A DNA stretch of 64,000 bases, from NCBI GenBank assembly GCA_017620395.1, contig JAFZQJ010000013.1, positions 31,885 to 95,884 of the forward strand, given 5' to 3'. Below the pieces are notes generated by a model. The model worked only from the letters and a program-made list of their open reading frames with translations. It was not told the DNA's origin and did not search any database. Source of the DNA: Clostridia bacterium. Its GTDB lineage: Bacteria; Bacillota; Clostridia; Oscillospirales; RGIG8002. The position numbers and the translations under genes were made by a program. Positions 38,303-47,126 of this stretch are shown in pieces; the stretch's first letter is position 1; every line of letters starts with the position of its first letter.

Positions 38303-39712
38303 ATGAAGAAGAATCTGTTAAGAATCCTCGCGGCCGTGCTCGTGCTCGCAATGGCGTTCACACTGGCCGCCTGTAAGTCGACCGGCGGAGGCGGTTCCGA
38401 ATCCTCCAGCGCAGGTCCCAACGATGAGCCCGGCGAAAATACCAACGGCAACCGCTTCGTCAGCATCGACCCCACGTCGATAGACCTCGGTTCCGTTCAG
38501 GACTTTGTCGACGAGCAAGGCAAGAAGTATGTCACGCCCAAATACAATATGCGCGACAAGACCATCACCTTCCTGAGCCATTGGAATGCCGAGACCCCCG
38601 ACTCCGTCCATATGCTCGCTTATATGGAAAAGTACGGCGGCCCGAACATCAAGTTCCTCACCTATAACTACGGCGACTGCGGAATGAAGCTTCAGGCGAT
38701 GGTTCTGGCGGAGAACGCCCCCGACGTCTACAAGCTCCGCATCGGCGACCTGACCAGCCTGCTCTTCGCGAACGTCTGGTCCGACGTCACCGATAAGTTC
38801 GACTGGAAGAGCCGCAACTGGAGCGACCTCGAGCAGTATATGCAGTACGTCACCCTCAACGGCAAGATCCTCGCCGCCCCCGAAGTCAACGCCAACTACA
38901 TGGTATGGTTCAACAAGACCATCTTTGAGGAATACGGCGTTGAAGACCCGCTCTCCCTCTGGAACAAGGGACAGTGGACGAAGGACAACTTCGACAACAT
39001 CTGCCGCAAGCTCACCATTAAGGAAGGCGGTAACACCAGCATCTACGGCTTCGGCTTCGACCACTGCTGGTACCGCGACATCCTCGCGATGTTCGACACC
39101 AACCTCGCCGTCTTCAGAGACAGCAAGTACGTCAGCAACACCGACGATCCCAAGCTCGCGGACGCGATGAGCTACGCGACCAGAATGAACACCGTCGAGA
39201 AGGTATGGTGCGACCTGAACAAGGCCAACGCCTACTTCGCCTCCGGCAAGCTCGCGATGCTCTACTACGGCAACTGGCTGACCATGTCCGAGCCTTACAG
39301 AACGATGGCCGCAAACGGCAAGATCGACTTCGTGCCGGTCCCCGATAACACCGCCACCGGCCTCGGCCCGAGACAGGACTACTACATCGAAGGTCACGCG
39401 ATCCCCGTCGGCGCGAAGAACGTCAACGAGGCGAGAGCCTTCATCGAGATCTTCAACTTCTACAAGCAGACTCCGGAACTCGATATGACCTCCACCCTCG
39501 CGCAGTGCGAGATCAACGGCTGGACCTACGATCAGTTCATCCGTATGCGCGCCCCGCGTTACTACAAGAACCAGTACACCTGCATCGACCTGGTCCCGCT
39601 GGACGATTACTTCTCCATGGCGATGAACGGCGAGAGCTGGTACACGATCAAGGAAAAACTCGATCCGAAGCAGAACCTCGTCATCGACTCCCTCCCGAGC
39701 CTCAACGGCTGA
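38303..39712 (+). CDS. Extracellular solute-binding lipoprotein (ABC family 1-like), copy 2
   Basis: The 469-residue paralogue of the preceding protein is nearly collinear with it (shared KFLTYNYGDCGMKLQAMVL-type, NANYMVWFNKTIFEEYGVEDP and AYFASGKLAMLYYGNWL blocks). It has its own lipoprotein signal (lipobox LAAC) and a Gly/Ser linker. It has a separate promoter, and a terminator separates it from copy 1, so the copies can be expressed independently. Differences cluster around GFGFDHCWYRDILAMFDTN, which may alter ligand choice. Confidence 0.85.
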   Translation: MKKNLLRILAAVLVLAMAFTLAACKSTGGGGSESSSAGPNDEPGENTNGNRFVSIDPTSIDLGSVQDFVDEQGKKYVTPKYNMRDKTITFLSHWNAETPDSVHMLAYMEKYGGPNIKFLTYNYGDCGMKLQAMVLAENAPDVYKLRIGDLTSLLFANVWSDVTDKFDWKSRNWSDLEQYMQYVTLNGKILAAPEVNANYMVWFNKTIFEEYGVEDPLSLWNKGQWTKDNFDNICRKLTIKEGGNTSIYGFGFDHCWYRDILAMFDTNLAVFRDSKYVSNTDDPKLADAMSYATRMNTVEKVWCDLNKANAYFASGKLAMLYYGNWLTMSEPYRTMAANGKIDFVPVPDNTATGLGPRQDYYIEGHAIPVGAKNVNEARAFIEIFNFYKQTPELDMTSTLAQCEINGWTYDQFIRMRAPRYYKNQYTCIDLVPLDDYFSMAMNGESWYTIKEKLDPKQNLVIDSLPSLNG

Positions 39713-39728
39713 TAACGCAAACATTTCA

Positions 39729-39762
39729 AACAACGGCTGTCTCCGGACAGCCGTTGTTTTTT
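39729..39762 (+). terminator. Terminator after the second solute-binding protein gene
   Basis: CAACGGCTGTC / GACAGCCGTTG hairpin followed by TTTTTT. Confidence 0.9.
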
Positions 39763-39875
39763 GCCTCCGCGAACCGCCGCGGCGGGCACAGCGGAAGTTA
39801 AAGCGTTTTTTCATACCGATAATTACTTTTGTGCGTTAAAGCATTAAAAAATTAAAAGATTTTTTGAATTTTCTA

Positions 39876-39904
39876 TTGACAAACGCTTTACGAGGTAGTA
39901 TAAT
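39876..39904 (+). promoter_or_regulatory. Promoter of the aromatic leader-trpB2 operon
   Basis: TTGACA (39876-39881), 17-nt spacer, TATAAT (39899-39904): a perfect consensus, 40 bp before the leader ORF. Confidence 0.9.
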
Positions 39905-39948
39905 CGCCTCATTAAAAAGTACGCCTTCGGTCGTTTGGGAGAAAAATC

Positions 39949-40020
39949 ATGCGTAACGTTTCCGCAAAGTACTGGCGCTATTTCAACTTTACGTTCTACG
40001 GCTTTGCCGCCGGAGTGTAA
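39949..40020 (+). CDS. Leader peptide 1, aromatic-residue-rich (attenuation)
   Basis: A 23-codon ORF starts at ATG 39949 after TTGGGAG at good spacing and ends TAA at 40018-40020. Residues 8-19 read YWRYFNFTFYGF: nine of twelve are Trp, Tyr or Phe. It lies between a perfect promoter and a terminator, so a ribosome delayed by lack of charged aromatic tRNA would stall here. Ribosome stalling at these codons would leave 40030-40038 free to form the antiterminator. It is too short for ordinary gene finding. Confidence 0.8.
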   Translation: MRNVSAKYWRYFNFTFYGFAAGV

Positions 40021-40029
40021 GGTCGATTT

Positions 40030-40112
40030 GCGGTGCAGTGGTTTTCGGAAACGCGAGAAGTTTTCGTTTATCGGATGCGGCACAGGTTGACCTGTACCGC
40101 ATCTTTTATTTT
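40030..40112 (+). promoter_or_regulatory. Transcription attenuator with competing antiterminator
   Basis: Terminator: GATGCGG (40074-40080) and ACAGG (40082-40086), loop TTGA, CCTGT (40091-40095) and CCGCATC (40097-40103), then TTTTATTTT. Antiterminator: GCGGTGCAG (40030-40038) pairs with CTGTACCGC (40092-40100), nine base pairs with one G-U, using the 3' side of the terminator. A ribosome resting at the leader stop (40018-40020) would cover 40030 and favour termination; one stalled upstream would not. Confidence 0.75.
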
Positions 40113-40135
40113 GAAGCGAAAGGAGCTGGGCGCGT

Positions 40136-40189
40136 ATGCGGATAATACTCTATTGGCGATGGCGCGTGCGCGCCGTGAATAAAGCTTAG
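40136..40189 (+). CDS. Leader peptide 2 (contains Tyr-Trp-Arg-Trp)
   Basis: A 17-codon ORF at ATG 40136 follows AAAGGAGC at good spacing and ends TAG at 40187-40189. It reads MRIILYWRWRVRAVNKA, with Tyr, Trp, Trp in five codons. It lies after the attenuator. A GGCGCG-TG-CGCGCC hairpin overlaps its second half, and a CCCGCGGCCGCGGG palindrome lies just after it. It may add a second, translation-based check on trpB2 expression. Confidence 0.55.
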   Translation: MRIILYWRWRVRAVNKA

Positions 40190-40267
40190 CGTATCCCATT
40201 TCCCGCGGCCGCGGGAAAAAACCGATCAAAAAAAACACTATACTTATATTGAAAGGAAGTAAAGACG

Positions 40268-41644
40268 ATGGCAGCCAACAACATCCCTTATAAAATCTAT
40301 CTTACCGAAGACGAGATGCCGAAGGCATGGTATAACCTCCGCTCCGCGATGAAGAACAAGCCCGCTCCGCTGCTCAATCCCGGCACCCTCGAGCCGATGA
40401 AGGCCGAGGAGCTCGAGCCGGTCTTCTGCAAGGAGCTGATAAAGCAGGAGCTCGACAACGACACCGAATACTTCCCCATTCCGGAAGAGATACTCAACTT
40501 CTACAAGATGTACCGCCCCTCCCCGCTGGTCAGAGCGTACTGCCTCGAAAAAGAGCTCGGCACCCCCGCGAAGATCTATTATAAGTTCGAGGGCAACAAC
40601 ACCAGCGGCTCGCACAAGCTCAACTCCGCGATCGCGCAGGCGTATTACGCCAAGCAGCAGGGGCTGAAGGGCGTCACCACCGAGACGGGAGCCGGCCAGT
40701 GGGGCACGGCGCTCTCGATGGCGTGTTCCTACTTCAAGCTCGACTGCAAGGTATATATGGTCAAGGTCAGCTATGAACAGAAGCCCTTCCGCCGAGAGGT
40801 CATGCGCACCTACGGCGCGGACGTAACGCCTTCGCCTTCGATGACCACCAATATCGGCAAGAAGATACTCGCCGAGCATCCCGGCACCACCGGAAGCCTC
40901 GGCTGCGCGATCTCCGAAGCCGTCGAAGTCGCGACCTCCACCCCCGGCTACCGCTACGTGCTCGGCAGCGTGCTCAATCAGGTGCTGCTACACCAGAGCG
41001 TTATCGGACTCGAGGCGCAGGCGGCGCTCGACAAATACGGCATCAAACCGGATATGGTCATCGGCTGCGCGGGCGGCGGCTCCAACCTCGGCGGACTCAT
41101 CGCCCCCTTCATGCGCGACAAGATCAACGGCAAGCTCGACTGCCGCATCATCGCCGTCGAGCCGGCGTCCTGCCCGAGCCTCACCCGCGGCAAGTACGCC
41201 TACGACTTCTGCGACACCGGCATGGTCTGCCCGCTCGCGAAGATGTACACCCTCGGCAGCGACTTCATTCCCGCGCCGAACCACGCCGGCGGACTCCGCT
41301 ATCACGGCATGAGCTCCGTGCTCTCCCAGCTCTACGACGACGGGCTGATGGAAGCCGTTTCCGTCCCGCAGGTCAAGGTCTTTGAAGCGGCGGAGCAGTT
41401 CGCCCGCATAGAAGGCATCCTCCCCGCTCCCGAAAGCTCCCACGCGATCCGCGTAGCGATCGACGAGGCGCTGAAGTGCAAGGAGACCGGCGAGGAGAAG
41501 ACCATCGTCTTCGGCCTGACCGGCACCGGCTATTTCGACCTGGTCGCGTACCAGAAGTTCCACGACGGACTTATGGAGGATTACGTCCCCACCGACGAGG
41601 AGCTGCAGGTCGCGCTCAATAAGCTCCCCCCTGTCAACAAATAA
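40268..41644 (+). CDS. trpB: Tryptophan synthase beta chain, TrpB2 type
   Basis: The 458-residue PLP enzyme has the PLP lysine in NNTSGSHKLNSAIAQAYY, the catalytic Glu region TTETGAGQWGTALS and the phosphate loop GCAGGGSNLGG. The long N-terminus (YLTEDEMPKAWYNLRSAM) marks the TrpB2 subgroup, which often works without TrpA, joining indole and serine to make tryptophan. No trpA or other trp gene is adjacent. GAAAGGAAG precedes the ATG. The operon is controlled by the leader and attenuator upstream. Confidence 0.92.
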   Translation: MAANNIPYKIYLTEDEMPKAWYNLRSAMKNKPAPLLNPGTLEPMKAEELEPVFCKELIKQELDNDTEYFPIPEEILNFYKMYRPSPLVRAYCLEKELGTPAKIYYKFEGNNTSGSHKLNSAIAQAYYAKQQGLKGVTTETGAGQWGTALSMACSYFKLDCKVYMVKVSYEQKPFRREVMRTYGADVTPSPSMTTNIGKKILAEHPGTTGSLGCAISEAVEVATSTPGYRYVLGSVLNQVLLHQSVIGLEAQAALDKYGIKPDMVIGCAGGGSNLGGLIAPFMRDKINGKLDCRIIAVEPASCPSLTRGKYAYDFCDTGMVCPLAKMYTLGSDFIPAPNHAGGLRYHGMSSVLSQLYDDGLMEAVSVPQVKVFEAAEQFARIEGILPAPESSHAIRVAIDEALKCKETGEEKTIVFGLTGTGYFDLVAYQKFHDGLMEDYVPTDEELQVALNKLPPVNK

Positions 41645-41670
41645 ACGTCCAACAGAAAGGATGACAAAAA

Positions 41671-43230
41671 ATGAGTACCACATCCATCCTGACGCTCGCG
41701 CTTATCATAGTCTTTTTTGCGGTGATGATAATCATCGGCGTCAGATCGAAGAAACACGCGTCCGACGTTAACGGATTCGTTCTCGGCTCGCGCTCCGTCG
41801 GCCCCTGGCTCAGCGCCTTCGCCTTCGGAACGTCCTACTTCTCCGCCGTCATCTTCGTCGGCTACGCCGGGCAGTTCGGCTACAACTTCGGACTCGCTTC
41901 TACGTGGATCGGTCTCGGAAACGCGTTCATCGGCTCGCTGCTCGCGTGGAGCATACTCGGCAGGCGCACGCGCATCATGACGCAGCACCTCTCGAGCAAG
42001 ACGATGCCCGACTTCTTCGGCTCGCGATTTAACTCGCCGAAGCTGAAAATCGCCGCTTCGGTGATCACCTTCGTGTTTCTGATCCCGTACACCGCGTCGC
42101 TGTATAACGGCCTTTCGAGACTGTTCAATATGGCGTTCGGCGGCATACCCTATGCGGTCTGCGTCATAATTATGGCGGTGCTTACGGGAATCTACGTCAT
42201 CCTCGGCGGATATATGGCGACCGCCCTCAACGATTTCATTCAGGGCATCATAATGCTCGGAGGCATCATCGCGGTCATCGTCGCCGTGCTCAACGGCAAC
42301 GGCGGTTTCATGGAAGCGACGAAGCAGCTCGCGACCGGCCCCAACGGCGGCTGGGAGTTCGCTTCCTTCCTCGGACCGGACCCCGTGTTCCTTATCTTCG
42401 TCGTGCTGCTGACCTCCCTCGGAACCTGGGGACTGCCCCAGATGGTCGGCAAGTTCTACGCGATAAAGAACGAGGACTCCATCAAGAAGGGCACCATCAT
42501 TTCCACCATCTTCGCGATAGTCGTCGCCGGCGGCTGCTACTTCCTCGGCGGCTTCGCGCGGCTCTATGACGTCGACGTGAAGGCGGAGGGCTTCGACGCG
42601 ATAATCCCGAAGATGCTCTCCAACCTGCCCGCGATACTCATCGGAGTCGTGATAGTGCTGGTGCTTTCGGCGTCGATGTCCACCCTCTCCTCGCTGGTGC
42701 TGACCAGCTCCTCGACGATCACGCTCGACCTGATCGCCCCCGCGAGAAAGAAGGAAATGACCGAGAAGAAGAAGCTGACGATGATGCGTATCTTCATAGT
42801 CGTCTTCATCGCGGTCTCCGCGGTTATCGCGATCTATCAGGCGAACAGCAAGAGCCTTTTCATCGCGCAGATGATGGGCGTTTCCTGGGGCGCGCTCGCA
42901 GGAGCGTTCCTCGCGCCCTTCCTCTACGGCCTCTACTACAAGAAGACCACTAAAGCCGCCGTCGCCGCCTGCTTCGTATGGGGCGTCGGGCTGGAGGTCG
43001 TGCAGTTCCTCATTTCCATCGGGCTTTTCTCCGTCGCGGAGATCCCCGTGCTGAGCTTCGTTTTCAAAAACTCGCTCTACTCGGGCGTTATCGCGATGGT
43101 CGGCGGACTGGTCATAGTACCGCTCATCAGCGCGCTGACGAAGCGTTCCGCGCCCGCGGACGTCGAGGACAAGTTCGCCTGCTACAATGACAGCAAAACC
43201 GTCGGCATCACCGACAACCTCGGACGCTGA
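41671..43230 (+). CDS. Sodium:solute symporter (SSS family)
   Basis: The 519-residue protein has about thirteen membrane segments and the SSS pattern (FGTSYFSAVIFVGYAGQFGYNFGLASTWIGLG, residues about 50-81, given in part; TGIYVILGGYMATALNDFIQG). It takes up a solute with Na+. Position in an aromatic-controlled operon suggests an aromatic amino acid or aryl acid as cargo, which is inference. It lies 26 bases after trpB2, with AAAGGATG before the ATG. Confidence 0.88.
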   Translation: MSTTSILTLALIIVFFAVMIIIGVRSKKHASDVNGFVLGSRSVGPWLSAFAFGTSYFSAVIFVGYAGQFGYNFGLASTWIGLGNAFIGSLLAWSILGRRTRIMTQHLSSKTMPDFFGSRFNSPKLKIAASVITFVFLIPYTASLYNGLSRLFNMAFGGIPYAVCVIIMAVLTGIYVILGGYMATALNDFIQGIIMLGGIIAVIVAVLNGNGGFMEATKQLATGPNGGWEFASFLGPDPVFLIFVVLLTSLGTWGLPQMVGKFYAIKNEDSIKKGTIISTIFAIVVAGGCYFLGGFARLYDVDVKAEGFDAIIPKMLSNLPAILIGVVIVLVLSASMSTLSSLVLTSSSTITLDLIAPARKKEMTEKKKLTMMRIFIVVFIAVSAVIAIYQANSKSLFIAQMMGVSWGALAGAFLAPFLYGLYYKKTTKAAVAACFVWGVGLEVVQFLISIGLFSVAEIPVLSFVFKNSLYSGVIAMVGGLVIVPLISALTKRSAPADVEDKFACYNDSKTVGITDNLGR

Positions 43231-43261
43231 CGCACATGACACACATAAAGGGAGCAAACCT

Positions 43262-44569
43262 ATGTCAAACTATTATCAGAAGGAGATAGAAACCGCCTCA
43301 CGGGACGAGATAATCCGCATACAGAACGAGAAGCTCGTCAAGCAGGTGAAGCGCGTTTACGAAAACGTCCCCTATTACCGCGATCTAATGGATAAAAAAG
43401 GCGTCAAGCCGGAGGATATAAAGAGCATCGACGATATCAAGAAGCTGCCCTTCCTCTCGAAAGCGGACCTCCGCGACGCCTACCCCTACGGACTGCTCGG
43501 CACCGACATCAAGAACTGCGTCCGCATCCAGTCCACCTCCGGCACGACCGGCAGACGCGTCGTGGCGTTCTACACGCAGCACGATATCGACCTCTGGGAA
43601 GAGTGCTGCGCACGCGCCATCGTCGCCGCCGGCGGCACTAACGAGGACGTCTGCCAGGTATGCTACGGCTACGGTCTCTTCACCGGCGGACCCGGACTCA
43701 ACGGCGGTTCGCACAAGGTCGGCTGCCTGACGCTGCCGATGTCCTCCGGAAACACCGACAGACAGATCCAGTTCATGATGGATCTCGGCGCGACCATCCT
43801 CTGCTGCACCCCCTCCTACGCCGCCTATATCGGCGAAACGCTGAAGGAGAAGGGCTACAAGCCCACCGACAACAAGCTGAAGGCGGGCATATTCGGCGCG
43901 GAGCCGTGGACGGAGGAGATGCGCCGCAGCATCCAGGAATCCCTCGGCATCAAGGCCTACGACATCTACGGTCTGACCGAAACGAGCGGCCCCGGCGTCG
44001 CCTTCGAATGCGAGGAACAGCACGGAATGCACATCAACGAGGACCACTTCTACGCCGAGATAATCGACCCCGACACCGGCGAAGTGCTTCCCGAGGGCTC
44101 CAAGGGCGAGCTGGTCTTCACCTCGCTCGATAAGGAAGGCTTCCCGCTGCTCCGCTACCGCACCCGCGACATATGCGTGCTTTCACGCGAGAAGTGCTCC
44201 TGCGGCAGAACTCACGTCAGAATGAGCAAGCCGATGGGACGCAGCGACGATATGATGATCATCCGCGGCGTCAACGTCTTCCCGAGCCAGATCGAGACCG
44301 TTCTGCTCAAGGAGGGCTACGACCCGAACTACCAGATCGTCGTCGACAGAGAGCGCAACAACGACACCCTCGACGTCTACGTCGAGCTGAATCCCGATCA
44401 GTTCTCCGACAAGATCGCGGACATCCAGAACAGAGAAAAATCCCTTGAAGGCGCGATGCGCGCGATGCTCGGCATCGGCGCGAAAATGCACCTCGTTCCG
44501 CCCAAGTCCATCGCCAGAAGCGAGGGCAAGGCGGTCAGAGTCATCGACAAGCGCAAGCTGCACGATTAG
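43262..44569 (+). CDS. paaK: Phenylacetate/arylacetate-CoA ligase (PaaK family)
   Basis: The 435-residue adenylate-forming enzyme has the P-loop IQSTSGTTGRRV, the A5 motif YDIYGLTETSGPG, the LRYRTRDICVL block and the C-terminal RSDDMMIIRGVNVFPSQIE hinge. It activates phenylacetate or a related aryl acid to its CoA ester. With an ACT protein after it, this pair commonly accompanies indolepyruvate oxidoreductase in anaerobes; that gene is not in view. GGGAGC precedes the ATG at 43262; the longer frame starting inside the symporter gene is not used. Confidence 0.9.
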   Translation: MSNYYQKEIETASRDEIIRIQNEKLVKQVKRVYENVPYYRDLMDKKGVKPEDIKSIDDIKKLPFLSKADLRDAYPYGLLGTDIKNCVRIQSTSGTTGRRVVAFYTQHDIDLWEECCARAIVAAGGTNEDVCQVCYGYGLFTGGPGLNGGSHKVGCLTLPMSSGNTDRQIQFMMDLGATILCCTPSYAAYIGETLKEKGYKPTDNKLKAGIFGAEPWTEEMRRSIQESLGIKAYDIYGLTETSGPGVAFECEEQHGMHINEDHFYAEIIDPDTGEVLPEGSKGELVFTSLDKEGFPLLRYRTRDICVLSREKCSCGRTHVRMSKPMGRSDDMMIIRGVNVFPSQIETVLLKEGYDPNYQIVVDRERNNDTLDVYVELNPDQFSDKIADIQNREKSLEGAMRAMLGIGAKMHLVPPKSIARSEGKAVRVIDKRKLHD

Positions 44570-44584
44570 AAAGGAGAGAGACTC

Positions 44585-45016
44585 ATGGCGATCACACAGT
44601 TATCCGTTTTCCTCGAAAACAAACCCGGCAAGCTCTCCGAAACAGTCCGTAAGATTTCCGCCGCCGGCATCAACATCCGCGCGATGAGCATCGCGGACAC
44701 CAAGGACTTCGGCATCCTTCGCCTCATCGTTTCGGACGCCGCCGAGACGAAGCGCATCGTCAGCGAGCACGCCATCGTCACCGAGACGGAGGTCATCGCC
44801 GTCCGCATGGACGACCAGGCGGGCGCGCTCTCCGGAGTGCTCGACGCGCTCGAGGAAGCGCAGATCAACGTCGAATACCTCTACGCCTTCACCGGCACGA
44901 AGAGCGACAGCGCCTACGTCGTGCTCCGCGTCGACAGCACCGCCGCCGCGGAGAAACTGCTCGACGAGCGCGGCTTCGCCACCCTCTCGGACGCAGAACT
45001 CAAAGCGCTGCTTTGA
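44585..45016 (+). CDS. ACT domain protein (tandem ACT)
   Basis: The 143-residue protein holds two ACT domains (AITQLSVFLENKPGKLSETVRKIS; VIAVRMDDQAGALSGVLDALEEAQIN). ACT domains bind amino acids, so this is a likely aromatic amino acid sensor or regulatory partner for the ligase. It follows paaK by 15 bases and ends at the operon terminator. Confidence 0.88.
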   Translation: MAITQLSVFLENKPGKLSETVRKISAAGINIRAMSIADTKDFGILRLIVSDAAETKRIVSEHAIVTETEVIAVRMDDQAGALSGVLDALEEAQINVEYLYAFTGTKSDSAYVVLRVDSTAAAEKLLDERGFATLSDAELKALL

Positions 45017-45060
45017 GGCGAAACGTTGAAATCCCCGACGGCAAGTGGAATAACGCAATA

Positions 45061-45092
45061 AAAGAGGACGCACATACGTGCGTCCTCTTTTT
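45061..45092 (+). terminator. Terminator of the trpB2-SSS-paaK-ACT operon
   Basis: AAAGAGGACGCAC / GTGCGTCCTCTTT hairpin with an ATAC loop and a T-run. Confidence 0.92.
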
Positions 45093-45199
45093 CGCGCAAA
45101 AATCTTTCGCCTGCCGTTTGAAATATTAAACGCGCTTCAATTTTATTTCAATCTTCACGCATATAATCAAGACGTCAGATCAAGAAAGGAGCGATATAT

Positions 45200-46585
45200 A
45201 TGAAAAAGATACTTGCGATTATTCTCTCGATACTGCTCGTCGCGGCGCTTGCGGCCTGCGGCAGCGCGGCGAACACGGCGGAAACGGCTTCGACCGCGTC
45301 CTCCGGCCGCGGCGGTCCCGGCGGAACGCCTCCGGACACTCCCGGCGGCGGGCCCGGAGGTCACGGAGGAAGCAGCTCCGTGACCTACTCCGCCGCGACG
45401 GAAATTACCTCCGCGGCGACGGAAAGCGGCAAGACCTACGCCTCCTCGACCGCGGATGAGAGCGCGCTGATGATAAGCACCTCCGACGCGGTAACGATCA
45501 GCGGCGCAACGGTCACAAAGACCGGCGACTCCGACGGAGGCGACAACTGCAACTTCTACGGGCAGAACGCGGCCGTGCTCGTCAAGGACGGCGCGACGGC
45601 GACCGTCACCGGCGCGACAATCTCCTCCGACGCCGACGGCGCCAACGGCGTTTTCTCCTACGGCGGCAACGGCGGACAGAACGGCGCCTCCGGCGACGGA
45701 ACGACCGTCATAATCAAGGATTCGGTTATCACCACGACCGGCGACGGCTCCGGCGGCATAATGACCACCGGCGGCGGCGTTACCGAGGCGTATGACCTCA
45801 CCGTCACCACGAGCGGGCGCTCCTCGGCCGCCATACGCAGCGACAGAGGCGGCGGGACCGTCACCGTCGACGGCGGGACCTACACCACCAACGGGCTCGG
45901 CTCCCCCGCGATATACTCCACCGCGGATATCACGGTCTCGAACGCGACGCTGATCTCCAACCTTTCCGAAGGCGTCTGCATAGAAGGTCTGAATTCCATA
46001 ACCCTGAACGACTGCGACCTGACCGCGAACAACACCGAATGCAACGGCAACGCGACCTTCCACGACAGCATAATGATCTATCAGTCGATGAGCGGCGACG
46101 CGGCGAGCGGCACGTCCTCCTTCACGATGACGGGCGGCAGCCTGACGAGCAGAAGCGGACACGTCTTCCACGTCACCAACACGAGCTGCGTGATAACCCT
46201 CTCCGGAGTGGAGATAATCAACGAGGACGGCGAAAACGTGCTCATCTCCGTATGCGACGACGGCTGGAGCGGCGGGAGCAACACCGCCGTGCTGAACGCC
46301 TCCGCGCAGACGCTCGGCGGCGCGGTGCTCGTCGGCGACAACTCCTCGCTGACGCTGACTCTTTCCGACGGCTCGGTCTTTACCGGCTTCATCGGCGGAA
46401 GCATCACGAACGCGAAGGGCGATACCGTCTCCACCGAGACCGGCAGCGTCTCCGTGACGCTCGACGGCGCGAGCGTCTGGACGCTCACCGCGGACAGCTA
46501 CGTGACCTCGTTCACAGGCAGCGCCGCGAATCTCAACCTCAACGGATACACCCTCTACATCAACGGAACGCCCTACGCGGGATAA
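45200..46585 (+). CDS. Secreted lipoprotein with predicted right-handed beta-helix
   Basis: The 461-residue protein has a lipoprotein signal (KKILAIILSILLVAALAAC), a Gly/Pro-rich linker (residues 35-60), then many short repeats of Thr/Ser/Val/Gly strands (TVTGATISSDADGANGVF, TVDGGTYTTNGLGSPAI) typical of pectin-lyase-like parallel beta-helices. Asn/Asp ladders are visible. Similar proteins bind or cut surface glycans, but no catalytic residues can be named. AAAGGAG precedes the ATG. It is monocistronic. Confidence 0.8.
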   Translation: MKKILAIILSILLVAALAACGSAANTAETASTASSGRGGPGGTPPDTPGGGPGGHGGSSSVTYSAATEITSAATESGKTYASSTADESALMISTSDAVTISGATVTKTGDSDGGDNCNFYGQNAAVLVKDGATATVTGATISSDADGANGVFSYGGNGGQNGASGDGTTVIIKDSVITTTGDGSGGIMTTGGGVTEAYDLTVTTSGRSSAAIRSDRGGGTVTVDGGTYTTNGLGSPAIYSTADITVSNATLISNLSEGVCIEGLNSITLNDCDLTANNTECNGNATFHDSIMIYQSMSGDAASGTSSFTMTGGSLTSRSGHVFHVTNTSCVITLSGVEIINEDGENVLISVCDDGWSGGSNTAVLNASAQTLGGAVLVGDNSSLTLTLSDGSVFTGFIGGSITNAKGDTVSTETGSVSVTLDGASVWTLTADSYVTSFTGSAANLNLNGYTLYINGTPYAG

Positions 46586-46605
46586 ACCGAAAACAATATA
46601 AAGAA

Positions 46606-46633
46606 AAGGACGGGATCGCTCCCGTCCTTTTTT
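46606..46633. terminator. Terminator between convergent genes
   Basis: AAGGACGGGA-TCGC-TCCCGTCCTT followed by TTTT on the plus strand and A-rich on the other side. Confidence 0.9.
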
Positions 46634-46647
46634 GCGTTTTTCCGCGC

Positions 46648-47052
46648 CTATTTCTCCAGCTTGAAGCCGGTGCAGGCGAAAAGCGCGACGTCGCGCCCCG
46701 TTTCGTCGGTCACGCGTATGTCGTAAACGCAGGTCGTCCTGCCGCTTTTGACGCATTGCGAGCGCGCGATGAGCCGCTTCCCCTTCGGCTGCGCGGTGAA
46801 GTTGACGTTCACCGTCAGCGCGACGGTCGGCTGATGGTCGTTATTCGACGAAACGGCGAAGGCGAAGTCGCCGAGCGTGAAGATCACGCCGCCCATCGTT
46901 CCGCCGTAGGCGTTGCGGTGCGCCTCCGTCAGCTCCATCGAGCAAACGCAGCCGCCGTCGAAAAGCTCGTCTATACGCATGCCGTTATCCGTTGCGAAGC
47001 GATCGTTTTTGAAAAACTCACGCGCTTCGTCCGTGCTTTTGAAAGTTCCCAT
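46648..47052 (-). CDS. Hotdog-fold thioesterase, PaaI type
   Basis: The 134-residue protein has the PaaI signature AYGGTMGGVIFTLGDFAFAVSSN and NVNFTAQPKGKRLIARSQCVKSGRTT (read in part). PaaI enzymes release CoA from aryl-CoA esters. It may edit or recycle products of the ligase encoded at 43.3 kb, though it is transcribed separately. GGAGGG precedes the ATG. Confidence 0.85.
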   Translation of the reverse strand: MGTFKSTDEAREFFKNDRFATDNGMRIDELFDGGCVCSMELTEAHRNAYGGTMGGVIFTLGDFAFAVSSNNDHQPTVALTVNVNFTAQPKGKRLIARSQCVKSGRTTCVYDIRVTDETGRDVALFACTGFKLEK

Positions 47053-47126
47053 AGCAGTCCCTCCGGATGAAATATGCGGATATTATAACACATAACGCGC
47101 GGCGGCGCCGCGTTTTCACAAACATT

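Noticed and set aside
40202..40216. CCCGCGGCCGCGGG palindrome as a terminator before trpB2
   Set aside because: It is followed by A residues, not T residues, on the coding strand; it is at most a translational hairpin.
41581..43257. 558-codon minus-strand ORF opposite the symporter gene
   Set aside because: His/Arg/Asp-rich shadow of a membrane protein gene.
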